DNA of 17,920 bases from Planctomycetota bacterium (lineage in GTDB: Bacteria; Planctomycetota; Phycisphaerae; WQYP01). The notes below the pieces were generated by a model that did no database searches, was not told the DNA's origin, and saw nothing but the letters and a program-made list of their open reading frames with translations. Shown here one piece after another: positions 7,654-15,085 of the stretch. The stretch covers positions 1-17,920 of the forward strand of contig JAJZNY010000244.1 of assembly GCA_021852245.1 (NCBI GenBank). Direction: 5' to 3'. The position numbers and the translations under genes were made by a program. Numbering within the stretch: position 1 is the first letter of the stretch; each line of letters opens with the position of its first letter.

Positions 7654-8640
7654 TCAGCGCAGTCCCACAACCCAGAGTCGCCAGAGATGGTTATTCCGTT
7701 TAAATGCATTGATGCCGGAAGCGCTGATTCGTGTTCCCGTTACGTTCAGATACCGGAGATGGCTCAGGCTGGTCAATCGACGCAGTCCTGAATTGCTGAC
7801 GGTCGTATGTTCAAGATGAAGATACATCAGATTCACCATCCGGTTTACGGAAGTGACGCCGGAATCGGTCACGCCGGTGCCCGCAATGTTTAATACAACA
7901 ATATTGCTGGCGATCTGCGAAAGCAGGTGCAGATCATGATTGTTGAAGCCTGATTTGCCCGATGCATCGCAGGACAACCACGGCAGGCCGGCGCGAATAA
8001 CGTGAATTCTCACACCGGTTGCCTTTTCAAGAGTTCGAATCGTGTTTTTTATCCTGGCGATCGGGCGGGGCATAAATCGCCGTATGATCTGTAATTCCTG
8101 CTGGGCCGCCGCATCGATCGTCCCGTTTGCCTTCAGAGACGCCAGCGTGCCGGTCTCGCCGGCGCCGGTTTGTATCCACCATTTCAGAAGGGTTATCTGC
8201 GATTTCGCCAGTCCTGCATGACCGTGCGGCGGCATGCGATGATGATTCCAGGCCGGCAGGGTGATGCGTCGTATGAGAATACTGTGATCAGGATCACCGG
8301 GCAGTACCACTTTGTGCCCGAATTTGCCGTACATGACGTATTGGTACTTATCCAGCCTCAGATGGCCTTTCTGACGATTGACACCATGGCACATGATGCA
8401 ATTCTGAATAAAGATCGGCTGAATCAGGTGGCGATAGACGTTCATTGAACTGTCAAGCGAAACCGGCTTGACATCAGCCGTAGCCGAAGCTTGAAATTCT
8501 CCACCACCGGTTGTGGAAAACGCGGAAAAATAGCTTTTGCCATTAATGGCACCCGCCACGCCAGCTCCGGCGACGACGCATCCGGCCAACAAAGCGGCCG
8601 CACACCATCGGAGGTTATTCTTCCATTCTCGATCAGACAT
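7654..8640 (-). CDS. Membrane-anchored planctomycete-type cytochrome c with C-terminal leucine-rich repeats
   Basis: 328 residues. The N-terminal hydrophobic segment (about 10-32) is an anchor or uncleaved signal, placing the rest in the periplasm. The haem-binding motif is C81-I-M-C84-H85, followed by GxxRQKGxLRLD and a probable distal ligand M136 in HRMPPHGH, then LLKWWIQTGA. This matches the PSCyt1-type domain common in planctomycetes. From about 235 there are three repeats of roughly 23 residues with the pattern L-x-L-x-x-T-x-[VI]-(T/S)-x-(S/A)-G, i.e. short LRRs. The upstream neighbour 109 bases away is a paralogue with the same cytochrome and LRR parts. The ribosome binding site is weak (AGCAGGG abutting ATG). 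Redox partner and ligand of the LRR are unknown. Confidence 0.85.
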   Translation of the reverse strand: MSDREWKNNLRWCAAALLAGCVVAGAGVAGAINGKSYFSAFSTTGGGEFQASATADVKPVSLDSSMNVYRHLIQPIFIQNCIMCHGVNRQKGHLRLDKYQYVMYGKFGHKVVLPGDPDHSILIRRITLPAWNHHRMPPHGHAGLAKSQITLLKWWIQTGAGETGTLASLKANGTIDAAAQQELQIIRRFMPRPIARIKNTIRTLEKATGVRIHVIRAGLPWLSCDASGKSGFNNHDLHLLSQIASNIVVLNIAGTGVTDSGVTSVNRMVNLMYLHLEHTTVSNSGLRRLTSLSHLRYLNVTGTRISASGINAFKRNNHLWRLWVVGLR

Positions 8641-8749
8641 ACCCTGCTACCCTTCATCTTGATTTACCGTAACACCGAGTCCACAATCCCCGGCAATATA
8701 CCGGTTGAGCACAATAGGAACGACGCATCGTCCGCAATGTTGCAAAAAA

Positions 8750-10117
8750 CTAGAAGTTTGGCAGATCGCTGATTCCGCCGTCACCGGTCACCACGAGGTG
8801 AGGAATAAAATTCTGCTTCTTAAACTTGTTTATCACTGCATTGCTGACCTTATGGTTGGGGACACTCAGATAGCGAAGTTGCCGGAGATGATTCAGGGTC
8901 AATAACCCCGCGCCGTCCACGTGCGTATTCCGGAGATGCAATGACTTCAAATTGACCATTTCATTAATAACGGTTGTGGCATGGTCGGTGATCGACGTGG
9001 AATCCAGATTCAAGCTCGCAATATTAAGACGTACTGGGTTCAGCAGGCTGAGTTTTTGATCGGAAAAATGGGGGTTTTTCTTTGCCGAGCAACGCAGCAA
9101 ATCTGACTGTGGGCTTAAAAATGTGATTTGCATGCCGCTGCGTTGAGCCAGGCGGGGAAGCATCGTTTCCACTTCTTTACGAGGGAGCGGTTTTTGCGAT
9201 TGCGCTTCCAGGAAAAGTTTCCGAATGTCGGCTGTAATGGACGCGGGCGGGGCGGCTTCCATCAGGGTTACGCGGTCGGGCACACCGGCCTGCACCCACC
9301 AGCGCAATATGGCGATTTCTCCGCGGGTAAGCGGCGCGTGTCCGGTCGGCGGCATTCGATGGCTTTTGCCGACGGGTAATTCAATACGCTGAATCAGGAT
9401 GCTTCGAGCGGAATGGCCCGGCAGGACGACAGGCTGTCCATTTCTACCATGCATGAGCCGTCGATAGGAGTCAAGACGCAGTCCCCCTTTTTGCCGGTTC
9501 GGCCCGTGACAGGTCACGCAATTTTGTGTCAGGATCGCCTGAACAATTTGCGGATATACCAAGGCGTTGGAAATGTGCGAAAGCTTCGGCAAAGGTGCAG
9601 GCGCATGGCGGGTTGAAATTCCCAATAGTTGCTTGATGGGGCGTGGGGCGTATTGTGTCAGATAACCGCTTCCATACGTCATCGACCCGCCAAGGTGACC
9701 GGTGATCGCGACGACCACCAGCGTGATGGCCAGAGTCAGAAAATAGCTCCTGAACCATTTCTGTCGTGTTTCGATGAGCATGATGACGCATAATGCGGCT
9801 ACGCTGACGCCCAGCCACCGGTGCCAGAATAGAAGTTGCGGGTTATAGTCCCCGCCGGTCGCAAGTAACCACCCGCATGTTGCGGTGATCAGCGCACAAA
9901 TGGCGAGGATGGGAACGACCAGCATTCTGACCTTGCTGACGCTTTCCCGGTAAGTTCCTCTGATTCCGGCGATTTCCAGAATGGCCAGCAATACCAGCAT
10001 CCCGATCGGCAGATGCACAAGTACGGGATGGAAACGTCCAATGAAAAGAACCCAGTTGGTCATGGCGATCAGCATGGCGGGGAAGTATAAACGCTTTGTT
10101 GAGAATGGGCACCACAC
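8750..10117 (-). CDS. DUF2231-type membrane domain fused to cytochrome c and leucine-rich repeats
   Basis: 455 residues. Residues about 20-155 form a four-helix membrane domain of DUF2231 type, with FHPVLVHLPIG (H30, H35), H99 in WHRWLG and H141 in GHLGGSMTYG. These conserved histidines in or beside membrane helices could bind haem b, which is inference. A periplasmic cytochrome c domain follows: C200-V-T-C203-H204, RQKGGLRLD, and M255 in SHRMPPTGH. The C-terminal part (about 365-445) has LRR-like repeats with the same pattern as the downstream paralogue. The start is GTG 10117 with AGGA six bases upstream; ATG 10075 and 10063 are in-frame alternatives without ribosome binding sites. It is divergent from the GH2 gene. 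Similar fusions are known in planctomycetes and Bacteroidetes, but the role is not established. Confidence 0.85.
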   Translation of the reverse strand: MWCPFSTKRLYFPAMLIAMTNWVLFIGRFHPVLVHLPIGMLVLLAILEIAGIRGTYRESVSKVRMLVVPILAICALITATCGWLLATGGDYNPQLLFWHRWLGVSVAALCVIMLIETRQKWFRSYFLTLAITLVVVAITGHLGGSMTYGSGYLTQYAPRPIKQLLGISTRHAPAPLPKLSHISNALVYPQIVQAILTQNCVTCHGPNRQKGGLRLDSYRRLMHGRNGQPVVLPGHSARSILIQRIELPVGKSHRMPPTGHAPLTRGEIAILRWWVQAGVPDRVTLMEAAPPASITADIRKLFLEAQSQKPLPRKEVETMLPRLAQRSGMQITFLSPQSDLLRCSAKKNPHFSDQKLSLLNPVRLNIASLNLDSTSITDHATTVINEMVNLKSLHLRNTHVDGAGLLTLNHLRQLRYLSVPNHKVSNAVINKFKKQNFIPHLVVTGDGGISDLPNF

Positions 10118-10221
10118 GTAAATTCCTGATGATGATGCTGGGGTTTATGTCGAAATCAAGCTTTTTCGAAACTGTTGTGATGGTACAAAATATAACCTCG
10201 CCTGTGTAAAAAATTCTACCT

Positions 10222-10249
10222 TTGACGTTAAAATACTAACCCTTACCAT
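10222..10249 (+). promoter_or_regulatory. Possible promoter for the GH2 gene
   Basis: TTGACG (10222-10227) and TACCAT (10244-10249) are 16 bases apart in the AT-rich 201-base divergent spacer. The -10 match is only four of six, so this is tentative. Transcription would begin about 60 bases before the GTG start. Confidence 0.3.
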
Positions 10250-10306
10250 ATTCTGCGTTTGACGGTCGCCTGCGCCGACGTGCGGATCAACAGGGTCGTC
10301 CGGTTC

Positions 10307-10312
10307 AAGGAG
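10307..10312 (+). promoter_or_regulatory. Shine-Dalgarno deciding the GH2 start
   Basis: AAGGAG lies six bases before GTG 10319. From this start the protein begins with a normal signal peptide; the longer frame from TTG 10259 would bury that signal behind 20 extra residues. Confidence 0.8.
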
Positions 10313-10318
10313 TGTTGC

Positions 10319-13189
10319 GTGCGCAGATACATCATATTGATCACAGTTATGATCTTTGCCTCCATGGCGATCAATCCGGCTGGGGCGGCTCCGCGTATGC
10401 GCATCAATCTCGACGGTCCCTGGCAGATTGCCAAGGCGCATCTGATCCCGCTGGGAAGTGATGCGGTTGCGCTCCATGGATGGCGCTGGAAAAGAGCCGG
10501 TCTGGGTATTAATTCGCCGCCCAATGCTGTGCCGTCCGCGATATTGACGGCTCTCCACGGTTGGCATCGATACCACAAAGGTCAGGTACTTTTCCACGGC
10601 AACCCCGGATATGCATGGTTTCAGACTGATCTTCCCGGTCTCCATATTACGCATTTAAGTCCCGTCATGCTTGAGTTCCACGGAGTTGTCACGCGCGCCG
10701 TTATTTATCTCAACGGTAAACTGGTGACCGACCATCGCGGCGGAGATTTCTGGTTTCAGGTACCGCTGCCGATGAGCGATTTCAAATCGGGTAGAAATAT
10801 CCTCACCGTCCTGGTGCACAGCCCGCCCAATGCCATTCTGAAACAGATTGGCGATTTCGGTAAGCCGACGATGTCAAGAGTGATGTACGGCCAGTATAAC
10901 CCGAGGCTGTTTCCGCCGACTCAATCCGGTTCGCTTGCCAATGGTCATGCGGTGCTGGTACCCAATGACTACATCGTCGATGGAACCTTTAATAAAAATG
11001 CCAATGGTTCCCACGGTTATCTTCACGTTTATCCCGTTTGGTATCGGCGCACGTTTACGGTGCCGGCGTCTGCCAGGGGCCGGATATGCCAGTTGCGATT
11101 TGGCGGTGTCTTAAGTGATGCCGTGATCTACCTCAATGGTCATTACATCGGTGAGCACGCCGATGGTTATTCTCCCTATCGGTTTGATGTATCTCGATAT
11201 GTGCATTTCGGTGGCAGCAACACACTGGTGGTTTATGTCGATCCCCGTTTGCGGGAGGGGTGGTGGTATGAGGGCGGCGGGATATACCGCCACGTATCGT
11301 TCGTTGCACTGCATCGCCTGCACGTATCCCGCTGGGGCACCTTTGTCATGTCGCAGGTGCCGGGGTATATCCGCCGCGGAAAGCATGGAAATTTGCGTGC
11401 CGATGCCAATCTGATTATTCAAACCACGGTCACCAATCAGTCCGATCACGCCAGGACATTTATTTTAAGTTCGACGGTTTTCGGCCCCCATGGTGCGATC
11501 GTCGGCAGTCGCCTGTCATTGGAAGTGCAAGCCGCGCACAGCCGCACAACGTACACCCAGAGCATGCCCGCGCTCCATGCCGCACTCTGGTCTCTGCACC
11601 ATACGAACATGTATAAATTGCAGACCAGTATTTTACGCCATCCGAATGTGGTAGACGCCAAAACCATCCACTTCGGCATTCGTACCATTGAGTACAATCC
11701 AGATACCGGATTTTACCTTGATGGCCGACATGTGGAATTGGACGGCACCTGCAATCATCAGGATTTCCCAGCAGTTGGTGTGGGGGCCCCGAATGATTTG
11801 TGGTGGTGGCGCATCGCTCGTCTGAAAATGATCGGCTGCAATGCCTATCGGTGTTCGCACAATGCCATGGGGCGGGCCATGTATCGCGCCTGCGATCGGC
11901 TCGGGATGCTGGTCATGGATGAAAATCGGCAGATTGGCGACACCCGTGAGGGCGGACAGTACGGGGCGTCGAAATCGTATGTGGGGGTGCCGTATGGTCA
12001 TGCCCAGAATCTGATCGCGGAAATTCTTCGTGATCGCAATGATCCGTGCGTGATCATGTGGTCGCTGTGCAACGAGGAAATTTATATTGAAGGAACTCCT
12101 TTCGGTGCGAAACTCTTTCGTCACATGATGAAGATCGTCCGAAAGCTGGACCCCACGCGGCCGATCACCTGCGCGATGAACAGCGGCTATCCCAACGGAT
12201 TTGCCCGGGTGGAGGACCTGCTGGGCATCAACTACAATCCGCCCGCATACTCAGCCATGCATAAATTCTTCCCCAGAATGCCGATCTTCGGCAGCGAGAT
12301 CGGTTCGTCGGAAAGTGATCGCGGTGTCATGACCAACAACGAAAAAGCGGGGCTGGTTGGACAGTACACCATGCACAGCCCATGGTCGCAATTGCCGTGG
12401 GATTCATGGCGCCCGATCGGGAAGCGGCCGTATGTGGCGGGTGGTTTTGTGTGGACGGGCTTTGATTACCGAGGGGAGCCGACGCCATACCTGTGGCCGG
12501 ATATTAATTCTCATTTTGGTCTGCTCGACATCTGTGGTTTCCGCAAACCAGATTCCTATTACTATCAGTCCGTCTGGACGAAAAAGCCGATGGTTTATAT
12601 TCAGCCGCAGTGGAATCAGCCGGGTATGAAGCCGGGGACGCCCGTTCTGGTTCGATGTTTTTCCAACTGTCAGAAAGTAAGGCTCTTGGTTGACGGTCGG
12701 CCGGTGGGGAAAAGCCGAGCCATGCCCAAGTTCGGTTACGTGGACTGGCACATTCCGTGGCATCCGGGTGTGCTTAAGGTGGTGGGAATGAATCATGGGC
12801 GGACGGTTGCCCGTTATGTGGACGCGACGCCTGGCCCGGCGGCAAAGATGGTATTAACGGATGAATGGCATCATATTAAAGCAGATGGCCTGAGCATCGC
12901 GCCGATTGCCGTTCGCTTTTATGATGCGCATGGCCGGATTGCCTCCGATTGCATGCGTAAAGTCACATTTACGGTTTCAGGTCCGGGGTCGATAACGGGT
13001 ACTTCCAACGGTGATCCCGCAAGCCACATTCCCAATGACGCGCATTACAGTCGAGCGTTTTATGGAAGGTGCATGGTGCTGGTTCGGTCTGGCACACAAC
13101 CCGGCCGAATTACGGTTACCGCCCACAGCGCCGGATTGCCACCCGCACGGATCACGATTCGGACGCGAGCGGATTTGGCTTCGGATTGA
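10319..13189 (+). CDS. Secreted glycoside hydrolase family 2 enzyme (beta-galactosidase/glucuronidase clan)
   Basis: 956 residues. The N-terminus (basic RR, hydrophobic core, ending AGAA) is a Sec signal peptide. Two jelly-roll sugar-binding-type modules follow: one at about 100-165 and a second at about 242-330, each with the core AVIYLNG; only the second is in the usual GH2 position. After an immunoglobulin-like segment comes the TIM barrel, with NAYRCSHN, acid/base E586 (WSLCNEE) and nucleophile E660 (FGSEIG). Both catalytic residues are present, so it should be active. The C-terminal portion has beta-sandwich-like sequence typical of DUF4982 and related Ig folds. Linkage and sugar specificity cannot be told. 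It is divergent from the cytochrome-LRR pair and ends before a strong hairpin. It may be periplasmic or surface-exposed; no lipobox is seen. Confidence 0.92.
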   Translation: MRRYIILITVMIFASMAINPAGAAPRMRINLDGPWQIAKAHLIPLGSDAVALHGWRWKRAGLGINSPPNAVPSAILTALHGWHRYHKGQVLFHGNPGYAWFQTDLPGLHITHLSPVMLEFHGVVTRAVIYLNGKLVTDHRGGDFWFQVPLPMSDFKSGRNILTVLVHSPPNAILKQIGDFGKPTMSRVMYGQYNPRLFPPTQSGSLANGHAVLVPNDYIVDGTFNKNANGSHGYLHVYPVWYRRTFTVPASARGRICQLRFGGVLSDAVIYLNGHYIGEHADGYSPYRFDVSRYVHFGGSNTLVVYVDPRLREGWWYEGGGIYRHVSFVALHRLHVSRWGTFVMSQVPGYIRRGKHGNLRADANLIIQTTVTNQSDHARTFILSSTVFGPHGAIVGSRLSLEVQAAHSRTTYTQSMPALHAALWSLHHTNMYKLQTSILRHPNVVDAKTIHFGIRTIEYNPDTGFYLDGRHVELDGTCNHQDFPAVGVGAPNDLWWWRIARLKMIGCNAYRCSHNAMGRAMYRACDRLGMLVMDENRQIGDTREGGQYGASKSYVGVPYGHAQNLIAEILRDRNDPCVIMWSLCNEEIYIEGTPFGAKLFRHMMKIVRKLDPTRPITCAMNSGYPNGFARVEDLLGINYNPPAYSAMHKFFPRMPIFGSEIGSSESDRGVMTNNEKAGLVGQYTMHSPWSQLPWDSWRPIGKRPYVAGGFVWTGFDYRGEPTPYLWPDINSHFGLLDICGFRKPDSYYYQSVWTKKPMVYIQPQWNQPGMKPGTPVLVRCFSNCQKVRLLVDGRPVGKSRAMPKFGYVDWHIPWHPGVLKVVGMNHGRTVARYVDATPGPAAKMVLTDEWHHIKADGLSIAPIAVRFYDAHGRIASDCMRKVTFTVSGPGSITGTSNGDPASHIPNDAHYSRAFYGRCMVLVRSGTQPGRITVTAHSAGLPPARITIRTRADLASD

Positions 13190-13323
13190 CGTGGGTATTT
13201 AACGACTCAGTTCAAGCGTCGCGGATCCATCAGGAAACTCGCGCCGTATCACTCCGCATGAGCGATGACACTCGATCATCTACGTTTGCTTTGTATTGAG
13301 TAACGGCTGCCGCAGGGATTTAC

Positions 13324-13355
13324 GCGCAGGTTCAAACCTGCGCATTGTTTTCCTT
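13324..13355 (+). terminator. Intrinsic terminator after the GH2 gene
   Basis: GCGCAGGT (13324-13331) and ACCTGCGC (13336-13343) form a perfect eight-pair stem with loop TCAA, followed by a T-rich tail (ATTGTTTTCCTT). It suits plus-strand termination after the GH2 gene. The hairpin also contains the stop and last codons of the convergent cold-shock gene; on that strand no T-run follows. Confidence 0.65.
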
Positions 13356-13574
13356 GCGCACTGATATTTGCAGCCTCCGTACCAGCGTCGCTTTGAGCCC
13401 TTTGGGTCCGGCTTCCGCCTCATATTCGACCATCTCACCTTCCCTCAAGGTGCGAAAACCGTCGCATCGAATTGCCGTGTGATGAACAAATATGTCCTGA
13501 TTATCAATAGCTGTAAGGAAGCCGAAGCCCTTGCGATCATTAAACCATTTGACGCGACCAATAAGACGAGCCAT
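13332..13574 (-). CDS. Cold-shock domain protein
   Basis: 80 residues: one cold-shock domain plus a short basic and polar tail. RNP1 is KGFGFL within VKWFNDRKGFGFL and RNP2 is DIFVHH; both are the aromatic-rich nucleic-acid-binding strands of the OB fold. Such proteins bind single-stranded RNA or DNA and melt RNA structure. The start is ATG 13574, with GGAGG (13583-13587) eight bases upstream on this strand; the in-frame ATG at 13589 overlaps that site and is unlikely. A promoter-like pair about 100 bases upstream implies a long leader, as in many cold-shock genes. The stop codon is inside the hairpin shared with the GH2 terminator. Whether it is cold-induced is not shown. Confidence 0.92.
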   Translation of the reverse strand: MARLIGRVKWFNDRKGFGFLTAIDNQDIFVHHTAIRCDGFRTLREGEMVEYEAEAGPKGLKATLVRRLQISVRKENNAQV

Positions 13575-13679
13575 GGCACTGACCTCCATCCGAGAGTATT
13601 TTCAGCCAATGCGCACCAATGACATTGATGTGAATAGTCGTGGCGCACTGGTCCGGCGAGGTGTTCTCGGACAACCATC

Positions 13680-13708
13680 AATATGACACCATTCATTTGT
13701 CGAGTCAA
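13680..13708 (-). promoter_or_regulatory. Promoter candidate for the cold-shock gene
   Basis: On the minus strand TTGACT (13703-13708) is 17 bases from CATATT (13680-13685), matching five and four of six consensus bases. The predicted transcript would start near 13672, leaving a leader of about 98 bases. Confidence 0.45.
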
Positions 13709-13720
13709 ACTTTTTTGACT
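13703..13720. repeat. Short inverted repeat overlapping the promoter candidate
   Basis: AGTCAAA (13703-13709) and TTTGACT (13714-13720) are perfect inverted copies separated by CTTT. The left arm contains the minus-strand -35 TTGACT and the right arm gives a TTGACT on the plus strand. It could be an operator or a pair of back-to-back -35 elements. Confidence 0.4.
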
Positions 13721-14078
13721 TCCAATTCATATACGCGAATATTGGTTTGCTTTTGCCGTCCAGAGCCGCCGGATTGTCAGCGCCCGTGACATCGGTGAGC
13801 TGGTTGCCGATGGCTATCGATTCTTTTAAGCTTCCTGGGACACACTGCCAACCACACGATCTCATCGAGATTCAGCATATGGTCTCGCAATTTTCTCCGA
13901 ATGAATTTTCCCTTAAGCTACCGAGCCATGCGTTGGGTTCGACCTCTCGATGGCTGGTGGCACCGAGAGGGTTGAACGTGGAATTTCCCGCGGATGTTAG
14001 ACGTTCCCGCGGTTGCAGGTGCGATCGAATCGCGATTGGATAATAAAGGCGACTCTCAAGCGAGGATGCAAGCTGACA

Positions 14079-15008
14079 ATGAAAATCTTCTCTGATCGGT
14101 TATGCCGGGCGATCATCGATAAAAGAACACCGTTGGTTGTTGGCATCGATCCTGTTCTGGAGCAGATGCCGCCGACATTACTGGCAAAAAAAAATGTCGG
14201 CAAAAGCTCCGCCGCTGCAGCCGATCTATTTCTTGAATTCGGTCTTGCCATTATTGAAGTCGCGGCGCCACTGGTGCCAGCGGTCAAAATTAACAGTGCC
14301 TATTTCGAGCGCTATCATTCGCCCGGTGTGTCCGTTTACCGCCAGTTGATCAAGGCGGCGCGTCAGGCCGGTCTGTTGGTGATAGGCGATGTGAAGCGAT
14401 CTGATATCGGGCACACTGCCGCCCAGTATGCCGTCGCGCAGCTTGCGGATACGGATTACACGGATCTGATTGAAAATACGGGTCCCGATGCCATCACGGT
14501 CAATGCTTATCTCGGCTCTGACGGTGTGAAACCGTTTTTGGACATCGCATCCGCTGCCGGAAAAGGTGTTTTCGTCCTCGTCCGTACGAGCAATCCCGGC
14601 GGTGCGGAGATACAGGAACTTCCCATGGCGGACGGACGTCCCCTCTATATGCACATGGCTGATCTGGTGAATCGCTGGGATCCCGCGGTGGGGGAGTATG
14701 GTTGGAGTTCTCTGGGGGCGGTCGTGGGCGCGACGACCGGTCATTCACTGGCGGCCATCCGCGCGGCCGCGGGAAAAAGTATATTGTTAATACCCGGCTT
14801 CGGTGCGCAGGGGGGCTCGCTGACCGACACTCTGCCCGCGTTCGATGGCCGCGGGCTAGGAGCGATAATTGCCGCCAGTCGCTCCATTATTTATGCATGG
14901 CGTGAACCGAAATACGCGGAACTGGCGCAGACCGATTGGCGCCGGGCTGTTGAGCAGGCACTGATTGATCACAAAACGCAGATTGCCTCGCTGATCAAAT
15001 ACGTCTGA
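14079..15008 (+). CDS. pyrF: Orotidine 5'-phosphate decarboxylase, type 2
   Basis: Last step of UMP synthesis: decarboxylates OMP to UMP in the cytoplasm. 309 residues, the length of the longer (PyrF2) subfamily rather than the about 240-residue type 1. The catalytic block is GDVKRSDIGHTAAQY with D104, K106 and D109. VGIDP near the N-terminus, KINSAYFE, TVNAYLG, LVRTSNPG and LIPGFGAQGG (phosphate binding) are further family blocks. The start is ATG 14079, because MKIFSDRL is where family similarity begins; in-frame TTG 14013 and GTG 14019 would add unrelated residues. The ribosome binding site is weak (AGGA about 13 bases upstream). murD follows 77 bases later on the same strand; no other pyr gene is nearby. 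Confidence 0.95.
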   Translation: MKIFSDRLCRAIIDKRTPLVVGIDPVLEQMPPTLLAKKNVGKSSAAAADLFLEFGLAIIEVAAPLVPAVKINSAYFERYHSPGVSVYRQLIKAARQAGLLVIGDVKRSDIGHTAAQYAVAQLADTDYTDLIENTGPDAITVNAYLGSDGVKPFLDIASAAGKGVFVLVRTSNPGGAEIQELPMADGRPLYMHMADLVNRWDPAVGEYGWSSLGAVVGATTGHSLAAIRAAAGKSILLIPGFGAQGGSLTDTLPAFDGRGLGAIIAASRSIIYAWREPKYAELAQTDWRRAVEQALIDHKTQIASLIKYV

Positions 15009-15085
15009 TGATGATCTTGCAGATGAAGATAACAGGGTTGATAGATTCGTCTGCTGAATGAAACCGCACCGTTGTGGAATAAAAC

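Larger units (their letters stand above)
13575..14078. other. 504-base stretch without a confident gene
   Basis: This holds the cold-shock leader and promoter candidate (13575-13720) and the upstream region of pyrF. Two overlapping frames of under 100 codons are open (minus 13602-13865, plus 13747-14043), but neither has a ribosome binding site or a recognisable motif. No tRNA or rRNA fold was found. The 300 or so bases before pyrF remain unexplained. Confidence 0.5.

Noticed and set aside
11633..12124. 163-codon minus-strand frame inside the GH2 gene
   Set aside because: Antisense to the catalytic barrel region of the GH2 gene, without motif or ribosome binding site.
13931..13962. GGTTCGACC resembling a tRNA T-loop
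   Set aside because: The flanking bases do not form a T-stem and no acceptor, D or anticodon arms could be placed around it.
13747..14043. 98-codon plus-strand frame before pyrF
   Set aside because: Starts at a TTG without a ribosome binding site, has low-complexity composition and no recognisable motif.
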